DNA of 64,000 nt from Thalassobellus sp050294475 (lineage in GTDB: Bacteria > Bacteroidota > Bacteroidia > Flavobacteriales > Flavobacteriaceae), in NCBI GenBank assembly GCA_050294475.1, contig JBNKOE010000014.1:62001-126000 (forward strand). Direction: 5' to 3'. How positions within the stretch are numbered: the stretch's first letter is position 1; each line of letters begins with the position of its first letter. Below the pieces are notes generated by a model. The model had not been told where the DNA came from and made no database searches. It saw only the letters and a program-made list of their open reading frames with translations. Position numbers and translations under genes: made by a program. Shown here one piece after another: positions 52,531 to 62,124 of the stretch.

Positions 52531-52600
52531 CAATTTCGGGTTAACCTCTGGCGAGAATCGTGAATGTTGTTCTGAATTAATTATAATTAAATTTAAAGAT
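52531..52600 (+). ncRNA. rplS 5' leader, candidate L19 autoregulatory RNA
   Basis: The leader holds ACCC-AATTTC-GGGT (52528-52541), then CTCTGGCGAGAATCGTG with a small CGA/TCG stem, and the dyad TTAATTATAATTAA just before the start. A ribosomal-protein leader for bL19 in Flavobacteriia has been described; this sequence sits in the right place, but I could not compare it with the published model. Confidence 0.4.
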
Positions 52601-52951
52601 ATGGAATCTTTAGTGAAATTTGTTCAAGACGAATTTGTAACAAAAAAAGAATTACCAGAATTTGCAGCTGGTGACACAATTACTGTTTTCTACGAAATTA
52701 GAGAGGGTGAAAAAGTACGTACTCAGTTTTTTAGAGGTGTAGTAATACAAAGAAGAGGCTCTGGAGCTTCAGAAACTTTTACAATTAGAAAAATGTCTGG
52801 TACTGTTGGTGTAGAGCGTATCTTCCCAGTAAATTTACCAGCATTACAAAAAATTGAAGTTAACAAACGTGGTAAAGTACGTAGAGCTCGTATCTTCTAC
52901 TTTAGAGGTCTTACTGGTAAAAAAGCCAGAATTACTGAGCGTAGACGTTAA
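52601..52951 (+). CDS. rplS: 50S ribosomal protein L19
   Basis: 116 residues, normal length. FAAGDTITVFYEIREGEKVR (about 22-41), RRGSGASETFTIRKMS (about 52-67) and GVERIFPVNLPALQKIEV are diagnostic; the C-terminal GKKARITERRR is the usual basic tail. L19 sits at the interface of the ribosomal subunits. It is monocistronic here: strong promoter, structured leader and terminator at 52982. In many bacteria rplS follows trmD; here a small membrane-protein gene and about 300 bases separate them. Confidence 0.97.
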   Translation: MESLVKFVQDEFVTKKELPEFAAGDTITVFYEIREGEKVRTQFFRGVVIQRRGSGASETFTIRKMSGTVGVERIFPVNLPALQKIEVNKRGKVRRARIFYFRGLTGKKARITERRR

Positions 52952-52981
52952 TTATAACACAACTGCACATTTGCAGCTATT

Positions 52982-53014
52982 AAAAAGCCTTGATTTTATA
53001 TCAAGGCTTTTTTT
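52982..53014 (+). terminator. Intrinsic terminator of rplS
   Basis: AAAAAGCCTTGAT (52982-52994) and ATCAAGGCTTTTT (from 53000) are exact arms around TTTAT, followed by a run of T. It starts 30 bases after the rplS stop. Confidence 0.9.
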
Positions 53015-53209
53015 ATTAACAATTGTCAATAACTACGGTTTATAAGTAGTTGATATTTAATTACTTAAAAAGTTTGTTTTTTCTGAATTTAGGTTGTATC
53101 TTAGTAAAAGAAATAATAACAATCTCTGGTTGGTTTCATCTCAACAATGAATTTATATTATTTTCTAAATAAGGTAACGTTCTTTATAAAATTATTTATT
53201 GTTTTTTGA

Positions 53210-53700
53210 GGTTTTTAGTTTACACGTGTATGCGTGAATAATGAAAAAACCATGATATCTTAAAAGACTTGGATGGGTTTATAAACAAGATATGGAAACT
53301 TAAGGATAGACAAGTAATTGGATAAACTTACGGAAACATAAATTTGGATATACAATTTAGACAAGAAACTAATAAGATTGAAAGCTTAAAAAGCAGCAAA
53401 AACGAAAGTAGAAGCTGTGTAATACAAGCAATGCTTAAAGCAAACTTAACGCGAAAGCGAAGAGCAAGTTTAATAGCATCAAGAAAAACGATTAACTGAA
53501 ACATTTTAGTAATATGTCAATACATTTTGAAAATTACAACAAAAATGTTTCACTTGTAATAATAGCACTTGAATTGAAAAGCTTGATGGAAATTTAGGCT
53601 CCTTTTAATAGCAATATTAAAATAGATCACGTTATGTTATTACAAAGAAAGCCATATCAAAGTAGATTAAATTCCGCAGTGATATGGCTTTTGTTTTTTT
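53210..53700 (+). ncRNA. Candidate structured non-coding RNA
   Basis: Part of the 855-base gap 53046-53901, which contains no long protein frame. Structure seen: CGC-GAAA-GCG (about 53439-53448), a GNRA tetraloop hairpin inside AAACTT/AAGTTT arms; an 11-base stem TGAAACATTTT (53497-53507) with AAAATGTTTCA (53542-53552) that extends through AGTAAT/ATTAC; CAGC/GCTG near 53393 and 53412; and a terminator at 53648-53700. Codon use is not protein-like. No tmRNA, RNase P, SRP or 6S hallmark was recognised. The 5' end is uncertain; the closest promoter-like match is TTTG-N20-TATCTTAG at 53073-53104. Confidence 0.4.
53648..53700 (+). terminator. Terminator ending the candidate RNA
   Basis: AAAGCCATATCA (53648-53659) pairs with TGATATGGCTTT (53680-53691), followed by TTGTTTTTTT. 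It ends no known gene, which supports a transcript in the region before it. Confidence 0.75.
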
Positions 53701-53901
53701 AGCTTCTATGCTTTTTCGTTAACAAATTCTTATTACCAACTTCCTTTTTTATAATTCTATTAAAACTTAGTGGTTTTTAAATGGTTCACTCATTTTTAAA
53801 CCTCTTTAAATATCAATTTTTGTATATTCGCTTCGCGAAAACGATATCGTATATTTTTTTCAGCTAAACATTAAACAACATACATATAAAATCTCATAGT
53901 A

Positions 53902-56112
53902 ATGTCTAAAATTATTTATACAAAAACCGATGAAGCTCCTGCTTTAGCAACACGTTCTTTCTTACCAATAGTGCAAGCTTTTGTAAAGTCTTCTGGTGTT
54001 AATATAGAAACTAAAGATATCTCATTAGCAGCAAGAATTTTAGCTGTTTTTCCTGATTATTTAAATGAAGATCAACGCGTTTCAGATGATTTAGCCATAC
54101 TAGGTGAATTAGCAAAAAAGCCTGAAGCAAATATTGTGAAATTGCCAAATATTAGTGCATCAATACCACAATTAAAAGCAGCCATAAAAGAATTACAATC
54201 TCAAGGTTTTGGTATTCCTAATTATCCTGATGAGCCTACAACTGATGAAGAAAAAGACATTAATGCTCGTTATAACAAAATTAAAGGAAGTGCTGTAAAC
54301 CCAATACTTCGTGAAGGAAACTCTGATAGACGTGCACCAAAAGCTGTAAAAAATTATGCTAAAAAAAATCCACACTCAATGGGTGCTTGGAGCAGCGATT
54401 CTAAAACACATGTTGCTACTATGGACGCTGGAGATTTTGCACACAATGAAAAATCAGTTACCATATCTGACGCTACTAATATAAAAATTGTTCATACTGA
54501 TGCAAATGGAAATACTACAACACTAAAAGATAGTTTTGCATTACTTAAAGGTGAAATAATTGATGCTACAGTAATGAGTAAAAAAGCTTTAGTTACCTTT
54601 TTTGAAAATCAAGTTGCAGATGCAAAAGCTAATGGTGTTTTATTTTCATTACACATGAAGGGCACGATGATGAAAGTAAGCGACCCTATTATTTTTGGTC
54701 ATGCTGTAAAAATATTTTTTAAAGATGTTTTTACTAAACATGCTACTATATTAGAAGAAATTGGTGTAGATGTAAATAATGGTTTCGGAAATTTACTTGA
54801 AAAAATTCAAGGATTACCAGAAGCTAAACGTAATGAAATACAAGCTGATATTGATGCTGCATATAAAAACGGTCCTGCAGTTGCTATGGTAAATAGCGAT
54901 AAAGGTATAACCAACTTACATGTACCAAGTGATGTTATTATTGATGCTTCTATGCCTGCAATGATACGCACATCTGGACAAATGTGGAATGCAGATGGTA
55001 AATTACAAGATACTAAAGCTGTTATTCCAGATAGTAGTTATGCTGGAATTTATGCTGCAACAATAGACTTTTGTAAAAAGAATGGAGCTTTCGATCCCAC
55101 AACAATGGGAACGGTTCCTAATGTTGGTCTAATGGCTCAAAAAGCTGAAGAATATGGGTCTCACGATAAAACATTTGAAATAAAATCTAATGGAACTGTA
55201 AGTGTAATTGATGCTTCTGAAACTACATTATTAGAGCACACTGTTGAAACTGGAGATATTTGGAGAATGTGCCAAGTTAAAGATGCACCAATTCAAGACT
55301 GGGTAAAACTAGCGGTTACACGTGCTAGAGCTTCTGAAACACCTGCTGTTTTCTGGTTAGATGAAAACAGAGCCCATGATGCTGAATTAATTAAAAAAGT
55401 AAATACCTATTTAAAAGATCACGATACTACGGGATTAGATTTAAGAATCTTATCTCCTACTAAAGCAACACTTTTTACTTGCGAAAGATTAAAAGAAGGA
55501 AAAGATACTATTTCTGTATCTGGTAATGTGTTAAGAGACTACTTAACAGATTTATTCCCAATTTTAGAAGTAGGAACAAGTGCAAAAATGTTATCTATAG
55601 TACCATTAATGAATGGTGGTGGTTTATTTGAAACTGGTGCTGGTGGTTCTGCTCCAAAACACGTACAACAATTATTAGAAGAAAATCACTTACGTTGGGA
55701 TTCTTTAGGAGAATTTTTAGCATTGGCTGTATCATTAATTCATTTTAGTGAAGTAAATAATAATCCTAAAGCTAAAATTTTAGGTGAAACATTAGATGAC
55801 GCTACCGATAAACTATTAGAAAACAGAAAAGGACCTTCAAGAAAAGCTGGAGAATTAGATAACAGAGGAAGTCATTTCTACCTAGCCATGTATTGGGCTC
55901 AAGAATTAGCGAATCAAACAAAAGATGCTAGTTTAAAAGCAGAATTTACGCCTATAGCTGAAAAATTAGTAGAAAATGAAACTGCTATTATAAATGAGCT
56001 AACCGAAATACAAGGTAAACCAGCAGATATTGGAGGTTATTATGAGCCTAATGAAGCTTTAATTAACCAAGTGATGCGACCAAGTAAAACATTTAATAGT
56101 ATATTAAACTAA
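53902..56112 (+). CDS. icd: NADP-dependent isocitrate dehydrogenase, monomeric type
   Basis: 736 residues, the normal length of the monomeric IDH family, unrelated in length to dimeric Icd. Start MSKIIYTKTDEAPALATRSF, the substrate and metal region with NPILREGNSDRRAP (about 133-146) and RTSGQMWNADGK, GLMAQKAEEYGSH and LDNRGSHFYLA (about 651-661). It oxidises isocitrate to 2-oxoglutarate in the TCA cycle. It is monocistronic, ended by a hairpin 22 bases after the stop. The upstream region has the dyad TTCGC-TTC-GCGAA (53827-53839) and the palindrome CGATATCG (53842-53849) about 60 bases before the start, possible operators. Confidence 0.95.
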   Translation: MSKIIYTKTDEAPALATRSFLPIVQAFVKSSGVNIETKDISLAARILAVFPDYLNEDQRVSDDLAILGELAKKPEANIVKLPNISASIPQLKAAIKELQSQGFGIPNYPDEPTTDEEKDINARYNKIKGSAVNPILREGNSDRRAPKAVKNYAKKNPHSMGAWSSDSKTHVATMDAGDFAHNEKSVTISDATNIKIVHTDANGNTTTLKDSFALLKGEIIDATVMSKKALVTFFENQVADAKANGVLFSLHMKGTMMKVSDPIIFGHAVKIFFKDVFTKHATILEEIGVDVNNGFGNLLEKIQGLPEAKRNEIQADIDAAYKNGPAVAMVNSDKGITNLHVPSDVIIDASMPAMIRTSGQMWNADGKLQDTKAVIPDSSYAGIYAATIDFCKKNGAFDPTTMGTVPNVGLMAQKAEEYGSHDKTFEIKSNGTVSVIDASETTLLEHTVETGDIWRMCQVKDAPIQDWVKLAVTRARASETPAVFWLDENRAHDAELIKKVNTYLKDHDTTGLDLRILSPTKATLFTCERLKEGKDTISVSGNVLRDYLTDLFPILEVGTSAKMLSIVPLMNGGGLFETGAGGSAPKHVQQLLEENHLRWDSLGEFLALAVSLIHFSEVNNNPKAKILGETLDDATDKLLENRKGPSRKAGELDNRGSHFYLAMYWAQELANQTKDASLKAEFTPIAEKLVENETAIINELTEIQGKPADIGGYYEPNEALINQVMRPSKTFNSILN

Positions 56113-56133
56113 ATAAAATACAATCACTCTTTT

Positions 56134-56160
56134 AAAAAGCCTCTTTTCTGAGGCTTTTTT
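56134..56160 (+). terminator. Intrinsic terminator of icd
   Basis: AAAAAGCCTC (56134-56143) and GAGGCTTTTT (56150-56159) are exact arms around TTTTCT, ending in a T-run. It separates icd from the TonB receptor gene starting at 56193. Confidence 0.9.
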
Positions 56161-56192
56161 TATATTTTTATACAAAAAGCTTTTCTAAAAGA

Positions 56193-58568
56193 ATGTATAA
56201 AATTATTTCGTGCTTTATTGTCACGCTGTGTTTTAATGTATTAATTTTAAACGCTCAAGAAAAATTCACATTCAGCGGAACTATTTTAGAACAAAAAAGT
56301 AATGAATCTCTCATTGGAGTTAACATTATTTTTCCAGAATTATCTACAGGTACTACTACTAATGAGTATGGCTTTTTTTCTATAACATTACCCAAAGACA
56401 CTTACAATATAGTAATTAGCTATTTAGGTTATAATTCTATATCAGAAACAATAGTACTTTCAGAAAACATCACTAAAAATTATTCCTTATTTAATTCTAC
56501 TGAAAATTTAGATGAAATAATCATTACCAACAACATTGAAAAGCTAAATATAAAAACACCTCAAATGAGTGTGAACAAGCTTAATTCGAGTACCATTAAA
56601 GAAATACCCGTTGTTCTTGGTGAATCAGATATTATAAAAGCAATTACGCTACTCCCTGGAGTTACTAATGCAGGTGAAGGCGCTTCTGGCTTTAATGTTA
56701 GAGGTGGTGCAGCCGATCAAAATTTAATACTTTTAGATGAAGCGATTATTTATAACTCTTCACATTTATTCGGATTCTTTTCTGTTTTTAATCCAGATGC
56801 CATAAAAGATCTAAAACTATATAAAGGTGGTATTCCATCTCGTTATGGAGGTCGAGTTTCTTCTGTCTTAGATATCTATCAAAAAGAAGGTAATAGTAAA
56901 GAGTTTCATATGAATGGAGGCATTGGCATTGTTTCTAGCAGATTACTTGCCGAAGGCCCCATAAAAAAAGAAAAAGGTTCTTTTCTAATTGGAGGAAGAT
57001 CTAGTTATGCTCACTTATTTTTACCGCTTTTTGATAATAACAATGTTGCATACTTTTATGATTTAAACACCAAATTAAGCTATAAAATAAACAATAGAAA
57101 TAATATTTATTTATCAGGATATTTTGGTAGAGATGTATTTAGAATTCAAGATACATTTGAAAATAGTTATGGTAATTCTGTTTTAAATCTTAGATGGAAT
57201 CATCTTTTTTCTGATAAATTATTTTCAAACCTTTCTTTTATTTATTCGGATTACGACTACGATTTAAAATTAAATTTTGTAGAATTTGATTGGGTTTCAG
57301 GAATTCAAAATTTCAATTTGAAGTATGATTTAAAACACTACATAGCCGATAAATTTAAACTTCAATACGGACTAAATAGTGTTTATTATAAGTTTAATCC
57401 AGGTGATATAAAACCAACTGTAGAATCCTCTGGAATTAATCCTTTTAAACTAACCGATAAATATGCCTTTGAAAATGCAATATATATTGATGCCGAACAT
57501 AATGTATCCAATAAACTAGCTTTATCCTACGGATTGCGCTTTAGTTCGTTTCATCGTTTAGGTCAAGACGAACTTAATATATATGAAAACAACGAAGCTG
57601 TTGTTTTTAATAACAATTTTAAAATATATGAAAAAGCAATTCCTATAGGTACAATAACCTATAAGCGAAGTAATATTATTGCTAACTTTTTTAATATTGA
57701 ACCTCGAGCTTCATTAGCTTATCAATTAAATAAAACAAGTTCTATTAAAACAAGCTATAATAGAATGAGTCAGTATTTACATTTATTGTCTAATACAAAT
57801 TCTCCAACACCTTTAGATGTTTGGACTCCTAGTGGTAAATATGTAAAACCACAATTATTAGATCAATTTGCTTTTGGGTATTTTAAAAACTTTAAAAACA
57901 ATACGTATTCTTTAGAAATTGAAAGTTTCTTCAAAACTATAAAAAATAGAATTGATTATATAGATGGTGCTAATTTAGTCGCAAATAATGCCATAGAACA
58001 AGTTATTTTAAATGGTAAAGCTCGCGCCTATGGTTTAGAGTTTTTATTGAAAAAAAACAAAGGTAAATTTAAAGGGTGGTTAGCTTATACACTTTCTAAA
58101 TCTGAACAGCAAACTAAAGGAAGAACTGTAAACGAAATTGGTATAAACAACGGTAATTGGTACAAAACACCTTATGACAAAACACATGATATTTCATTAA
58201 CTGGTAGTTATAAACTAAATAATAAATGGAAATTAAATACTAATTTTTTGTACCAAACAGGACAACCTGCAACATTTCCTAATGGTCAATATCAATTCAA
58301 TGGCATAATTATTCCAAACTATAATAATAGAAATTCCGATAGATTAACATCATATAACCGGTTAGATATTTCAGCAACATATATTCCAAAACCAAACAAA
58401 AAAAGAGGTTGGAAAACTTACTGGGTGTTTGGTATATATAATGCCTATAATCGTAAAAATGCTAGTTCTTTTAATTTTGGTAAAAACTATGATACAGGAG
58501 TTAATGAAGCTACGCGCTTATCCATCTTTGGTATTGTTCCATCAGTATCTTATAATTTCAAGCTTTAA
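56193..58568 (+). CDS. TonB-dependent receptor with carboxypeptidase-like domain, paralogue 2
   Basis: 791 residues. Signal peptide to about 21, carboxypeptidase-regulatory-like domain about 24-105 (TTTNEYGFFSITLPKD), plug about 120-235 (TLLPGVTNAGEGASGFNVRG, LLDEAIIYN), barrel to SYNFKL. Nearly every block of the receptor at 29607-31988 is repeated here (for example LYKGGIPSRYGGRVSSVLD versus LYKGGIPARFGGRTSSVLD), so the two genes are paralogues. Both are followed by a DUF4249 gene after 3 to 5 bases. The ligand is unknown and probably related. The terminal Leu in place of Phe is a small difference in the assembly signal. Confidence 0.93.
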   Translation: MYKIISCFIVTLCFNVLILNAQEKFTFSGTILEQKSNESLIGVNIIFPELSTGTTTNEYGFFSITLPKDTYNIVISYLGYNSISETIVLSENITKNYSLFNSTENLDEIIITNNIEKLNIKTPQMSVNKLNSSTIKEIPVVLGESDIIKAITLLPGVTNAGEGASGFNVRGGAADQNLILLDEAIIYNSSHLFGFFSVFNPDAIKDLKLYKGGIPSRYGGRVSSVLDIYQKEGNSKEFHMNGGIGIVSSRLLAEGPIKKEKGSFLIGGRSSYAHLFLPLFDNNNVAYFYDLNTKLSYKINNRNNIYLSGYFGRDVFRIQDTFENSYGNSVLNLRWNHLFSDKLFSNLSFIYSDYDYDLKLNFVEFDWVSGIQNFNLKYDLKHYIADKFKLQYGLNSVYYKFNPGDIKPTVESSGINPFKLTDKYAFENAIYIDAEHNVSNKLALSYGLRFSSFHRLGQDELNIYENNEAVVFNNNFKIYEKAIPIGTITYKRSNIIANFFNIEPRASLAYQLNKTSSIKTSYNRMSQYLHLLSNTNSPTPLDVWTPSGKYVKPQLLDQFAFGYFKNFKNNTYSLEIESFFKTIKNRIDYIDGANLVANNAIEQVILNGKARAYGLEFLLKKNKGKFKGWLAYTLSKSEQQTKGRTVNEIGINNGNWYKTPYDKTHDISLTGSYKLNNKWKLNTNFLYQTGQPATFPNGQYQFNGIIIPNYNNRNSDRLTSYNRLDISATYIPKPNKKRGWKTYWVFGIYNAYNRKNASSFNFGKNYDTGVNEATRLSIFGIVPSVSYNFKL

Positions 58569-58571
58569 CTC

Positions 58572-59381
58572 ATGAGAAAAATAATATACATCTTAATAAT
58601 AAGTCTGCAATTTATGTCTTGTGAAGATGTTATAGAAGTAGACTTGAATTCCTCCGAACCGAGATTAGTAATAGATGCCTCTTTAAATTGGGTAAAAGGT
58701 TCTCAAGGAAATAACCAATATATAAAATTAACACAAAGCGCACCTTTTTTTGATGATTCAATCCCTCCAGCAAATGGTGCTGAAGTTATAGTCACAGATT
58801 TAAATAACCATACTTTTAACTTTATTGAAGAAGAAAACACAGGTATTTATATAAACACTTCATTTATTCCTGTTATTAATGACGTTTATAATCTAACTAT
58901 AATTTACAATAATGAAACTTATACAGCTACCGAAAAATTAATTCCTGTAAGTTCAATTGAATATGTTGAACAAAAAAATGAAGGAGGATTTTCTGGAGAA
59001 GAAATTGAAATAAAAACATATTATACAGATCCTGAAGGAATAGAAAACTATTATCTATTTGAATTTACAAACAATATTACTAAAAACCTTGAAGTATATG
59101 ATGACGAATTTACAGATGGTAATCAAATTTTCGCTTTTTATTCAGATGAAAATATAACTACAGGAGACGAACTCATTATTAAAAATTATGGCATTTCAAA
59201 ACAATTTTATGAGTTTATGAATCTTTTATTACAACAAACTGACGATGAAAATGGCGACCCTTTTGAACTACAACCCGCTACTGTTAGAGGTAATTGTATT
59301 AATCAAACAAATCCTGAGAATTATCCACTAGGATATTTTAAAGCTTCAGAAGTCTCTATTTTCAACTATACAATTGAGTGA
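58572..59381 (+). CDS. DUF4249 lipoprotein, paralogue 2
   Basis: 269 residues. Lipobox FMSC (Cys near 17), followed by CEDVIEVDLNSSEPRLVIDA, matching the first-module protein (CEDVIDVNVQESPARLVIEA), and with the same C-terminal GNCINQTNPENYPLGYF. It follows the TonB receptor gene after 3 bases. The probable role is an outer-membrane lipoprotein partner of that receptor; ligand unknown. The operon may continue to the efflux genes, but a 137-base gap lies between. Confidence 0.88.
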   Translation: MRKIIYILIISLQFMSCEDVIEVDLNSSEPRLVIDASLNWVKGSQGNNQYIKLTQSAPFFDDSIPPANGAEVIVTDLNNHTFNFIEEENTGIYINTSFIPVINDVYNLTIIYNNETYTATEKLIPVSSIEYVEQKNEGGFSGEEIEIKTYYTDPEGIENYYLFEFTNNITKNLEVYDDEFTDGNQIFAFYSDENITTGDELIIKNYGISKQFYEFMNLLLQQTDDENGDPFELQPATVRGNCINQTNPENYPLGYFKASEVSIFNYTIE

Positions 59382-59518
59382 TTTTCTTTATTTGGTATAA
59401 TATTTGTGCATGGAATTAGTTGAAAACAAATAATTTATGAAGAAATTAACCAAAAAAAATCTCATAACTGAGTTTTTTTTTATAATCTTATTCTTCATCA
59501 ATCAAAAACCAACTAAAC

Positions 59519-60763
59519 ATGACAAAGAAAAAGATTGCTTATATAATAGGTGCAACTGTTTTAATCATTCTTGCTTACTCATTCCTTAGTAGTACAACTG
59601 ACGAAAACGTTTCTTTAACTGCAAAAGTTACAAAAGGCACATTTTTAAATGAAGTATTTATTTCTGGGGAAGCTCAATCTACTAGCTCAAAAAAAATTAA
59701 TGGTCCAACTAATGCTAGACGATTTGGTATTTACAATATAAAAATACAAGATTTAGTTCCAGAAGGAACTGTTGTTAAAAAAGGAGGATATATAGGCAAG
59801 CTTGATATGTCTGAGTTAAATGGTAAAATTCTAGATGCCCAATTAAATTTAGAAAAAGCAGAATCGAAATATACACAACAACAACTTGATACAACACTTA
59901 CTCTAAAACAAGAACGAAACGCTATAAAAGATTTGCTTTTCAATATTGAAGAAAACCAATTAGAATTAAAACAATCTATATATGAAGCACCAGCTGTTAT
60001 TAGGCAACTTGAAATTAAAATAGAAAAATTTGAACGTGATTTAAATGAAAAAAAAGAAGACTACTCTATTAAAAAACGACAAGCAAATGCTAAAATGATT
60101 GAAGTTGGTACTGAAGTCTCTAAAATTAGAAAAACAATTGATGAATTATTAGAACTACAAAAAGACTTTACTATATATTCTGAAGATGAAGGTATGGTAA
60201 CATATGTAAAAGAATGGAATGGTACAAAAAAGAAAGTCGGTTCTACAATATCACCTTGGGAGCCAGCTATAGCTAGCCTACCAGATTTAACAAAAATGGA
60301 ATCAAAAACCTATAGTAATGAAGTAGATGTAAGAAAAATAAAAAAAGATTTAAAAGTTAAAGTAGGATTTGATGCTTTTCCAGATATCGAATTAGATGGT
60401 ACTGTAACAGACGTTGCAAATGTTGGAGAAACAAAAGCAGGATCTGACATTAAACTTTTTCAGGTTTTAATAAAGATTAATGAAACTAATAAAAATATTA
60501 GACCAGGTATGACAACTTCTAACAAAATACTTACAAAACAAAAAGATGATGTTTTAATGATGCCTCTAGAAGCCATATTCTCAAGAGATTCTATTAGTTA
60601 TGTTTATGTAAAATCTGGACTATCAATAGAAAAAAAGCAAGTAGAATTAGGGCTTTCAAATAATGAAGTTATTATTGTTGAAAAAGGCTTAAAAGAAAAT
60701 GATATTGTTTATTTAAATAAACCTGATGATTTAGATGATAAAAGTATAACGCTACTTAAATAA
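59519..60763 (+). CDS. HlyD/MacA-like periplasmic adaptor of an efflux pump
   Basis: 414 residues. One N-terminal membrane anchor (about 5-23), then barrel-sandwich and a long coiled-coil hairpin (about 125-215, rich in E, K, Q and L), then a beta-barrel domain and membrane-proximal domain (FPDIELDGTVTDVANVG, IRPGMTTSNKILTKQ). This is the membrane-fusion protein of a tripartite pump that links an inner-membrane transporter to TolC. Gap of 2 bases to the MacB-like permease gene. Preceded by TCATCAATCAAA about 11 bases before the start, also present before tolC. Confidence 0.92.
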   Translation: MTKKKIAYIIGATVLIILAYSFLSSTTDENVSLTAKVTKGTFLNEVFISGEAQSTSSKKINGPTNARRFGIYNIKIQDLVPEGTVVKKGGYIGKLDMSELNGKILDAQLNLEKAESKYTQQQLDTTLTLKQERNAIKDLLFNIEENQLELKQSIYEAPAVIRQLEIKIEKFERDLNEKKEDYSIKKRQANAKMIEVGTEVSKIRKTIDELLELQKDFTIYSEDEGMVTYVKEWNGTKKKVGSTISPWEPAIASLPDLTKMESKTYSNEVDVRKIKKDLKVKVGFDAFPDIELDGTVTDVANVGETKAGSDIKLFQVLIKINETNKNIRPGMTTSNKILTKQKDDVLMMPLEAIFSRDSISYVYVKSGLSIEKKQVELGLSNNEVIIVEKGLKENDIVYLNKPDDLDDKSITLLK

Positions 60764-60765
60764 AT

Positions 60766-62124
60766 ATGATAGATAAAATACTTTTAGAAAAACTAAAATC
60801 GACCTTTAGCGAAGCATTTTGGTTTATTAAAACTAATAAAGTTAGAACCTTTTTAACAGCTTTAGGCATTATTTTTGGCGTGGCGAGTGTTATTACAATG
60901 CTTGCAATTGGTAATGGTGCAGAAAAAGAAATATTAGCTCAATTAGAGCTAGTGGGTGTAAATAATATTGTTGTTACTCCCATCCCAGATGAAAAAGATG
61001 AAGAAGCTGAGGACAATGAGGATGAAAACAATAAATCTGAATCTAAACGATTTTCTAAGGGACTAGATATATTAGATGCTCTAAGTGTTCAAAAAAATAT
61101 ACCTAGTGTTAAACTTACTAGTTCAGAAACAATTTTAAATACTTATGTTATTAATAATGGAAGACAAAACAGTGTAAAGCTTATTGGTATATCTCCTGCA
61201 TTTTTTAAAGTATCTAACATAAACTTAGAAAATGGCAAATCGTTTTCTCAATATCAAATTAAAAATGCATTACCTGTTTGTATAGTAGGTAAAAAAGTTG
61301 AAAAAAAACTATTTACAGGAGAAAGTGCCATTGGTAAACATATAAAAGTAAAAGATGTTTGGCTGCAAGTAATAGGTGTTATAGAGGAAAAGTTAATATC
61401 AGATAAGGCACAAGAAAATTTAGGAATAAGAGACCTCAATGAAGATATTTATATTCCATTAAATACTTTTTTAGTAAGGTATATAGATCGAAAAATAATT
61501 AGTGATAAAATTGATGCAAACAGAAGTAATCAGAGTCAAAATGGTCCTAAAAAAAGTATACCAAGAGGTAATTACCATCAAATAGACAAATTAACAGTAC
61601 AGGTTTCAAATTCAAATGAATTAAAGGCCACAGCAGAAGTTTTAAGCAAAATGCTAAAACGCAGGCATAATGATGTATTAGATTTTGAAATAACAATTCC
61701 AATCCAATTATTAAAACAACAACAAAAAACAAAACAGATTTTCAATATAGTACTAATCATTATTGCTGGTATATCATTACTCATCGGAGGTATTGGTATT
61801 ATGAATATTATGCTAGCATCAGTACTAGAAAGAACAAAAGAAATAGGTATAATTAGAGCTATTGGCGCCACCGAAGAAGATGTTATTCTTCAATTTTTAT
61901 CTGAATCTATACTAATTAGTGTTGGTGGAGGTATTATTGGAATTATTGTAGGTATTATTGGAGCTTATATTATTGAAATTGTTTCAGGTATAGAAACAGT
62001 TTTATCCTTAAACTCTATTTTACTTTCATTTTTTATTGCTGTTATTGTTGGTTTAATTTTTGGAATATTTCCTGCAAAAGCTGCTGCTAATAAAAGACCA
62101 ATTGAAGCATTAAGAACAGAATAA
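60766..62124 (+). CDS. MacB-like ABC transporter permease, no ATPase domain
   Basis: 452 residues. N-terminal helix (about 27-48, RTFLTALGIIFGVASVITML), a large periplasmic MacB_PCD domain (about 50-320) and three C-terminal FtsX helices (about 325-350, 380-405, 420-445; IGGIGIMNIMLASVLERTKEIG). In MacB the ATPase is fused at the N-terminus; here it is absent and the downstream gene is tolC, so the ATP-binding subunit must be encoded elsewhere. The periplasmic domain has an acidic insert (about 78-98). Together with the adaptor and TolC it should export a toxic compound, lipoprotein or other substrate. Confidence 0.92.
   Translation: MIDKILLEKLKSTFSEAFWFIKTNKVRTFLTALGIIFGVASVITMLAIGNGAEKEILAQLELVGVNNIVVTPIPDEKDEEAEDNEDENNKSESKRFSKGLDILDALSVQKNIPSVKLTSSETILNTYVINNGRQNSVKLIGISPAFFKVSNINLENGKSFSQYQIKNALPVCIVGKKVEKKLFTGESAIGKHIKVKDVWLQVIGVIEEKLISDKAQENLGIRDLNEDIYIPLNTFLVRYIDRKIISDKIDANRSNQSQNGPKKSIPRGNYHQIDKLTVQVSNSNELKATAEVLSKMLKRRHNDVLDFEITIPIQLLKQQQKTKQIFNIVLIIIAGISLLIGGIGIMNIMLASVLERTKEIGIIRAIGATEEDVILQFLSESILISVGGGIIGIIVGIIGAYIIEIVSGIETVLSLNSILLSFFIAVIVGLIFGIFPAKAAANKRPIEALRTE

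Noticed and set aside
53330..53508. A 58-codon minus-strand frame in the rplS-icd gap, rich in Leu and Lys, starting at 53508
   Set aside because: It lies opposite the structured region, the hydrophobic composition follows from A-rich plus-strand sequence, and no start context or homology is evident.
53820..53850. Promoter or operator upstream of icd
   Set aside because: TTCGCTTCGCGAA and CGATATCG are suggestive, but no -7/-33 pair with correct spacing was found; mentioned in the icd entry only.
53046..53901. tmRNA, RNase P RNA, 6S RNA or group II intron in the gap
   Set aside because: I found no tmRNA tag frame or tRNA-like end, no RNase P core motif, no long 6S-like closing stem and no intron domain V; the RNA is left unnamed.
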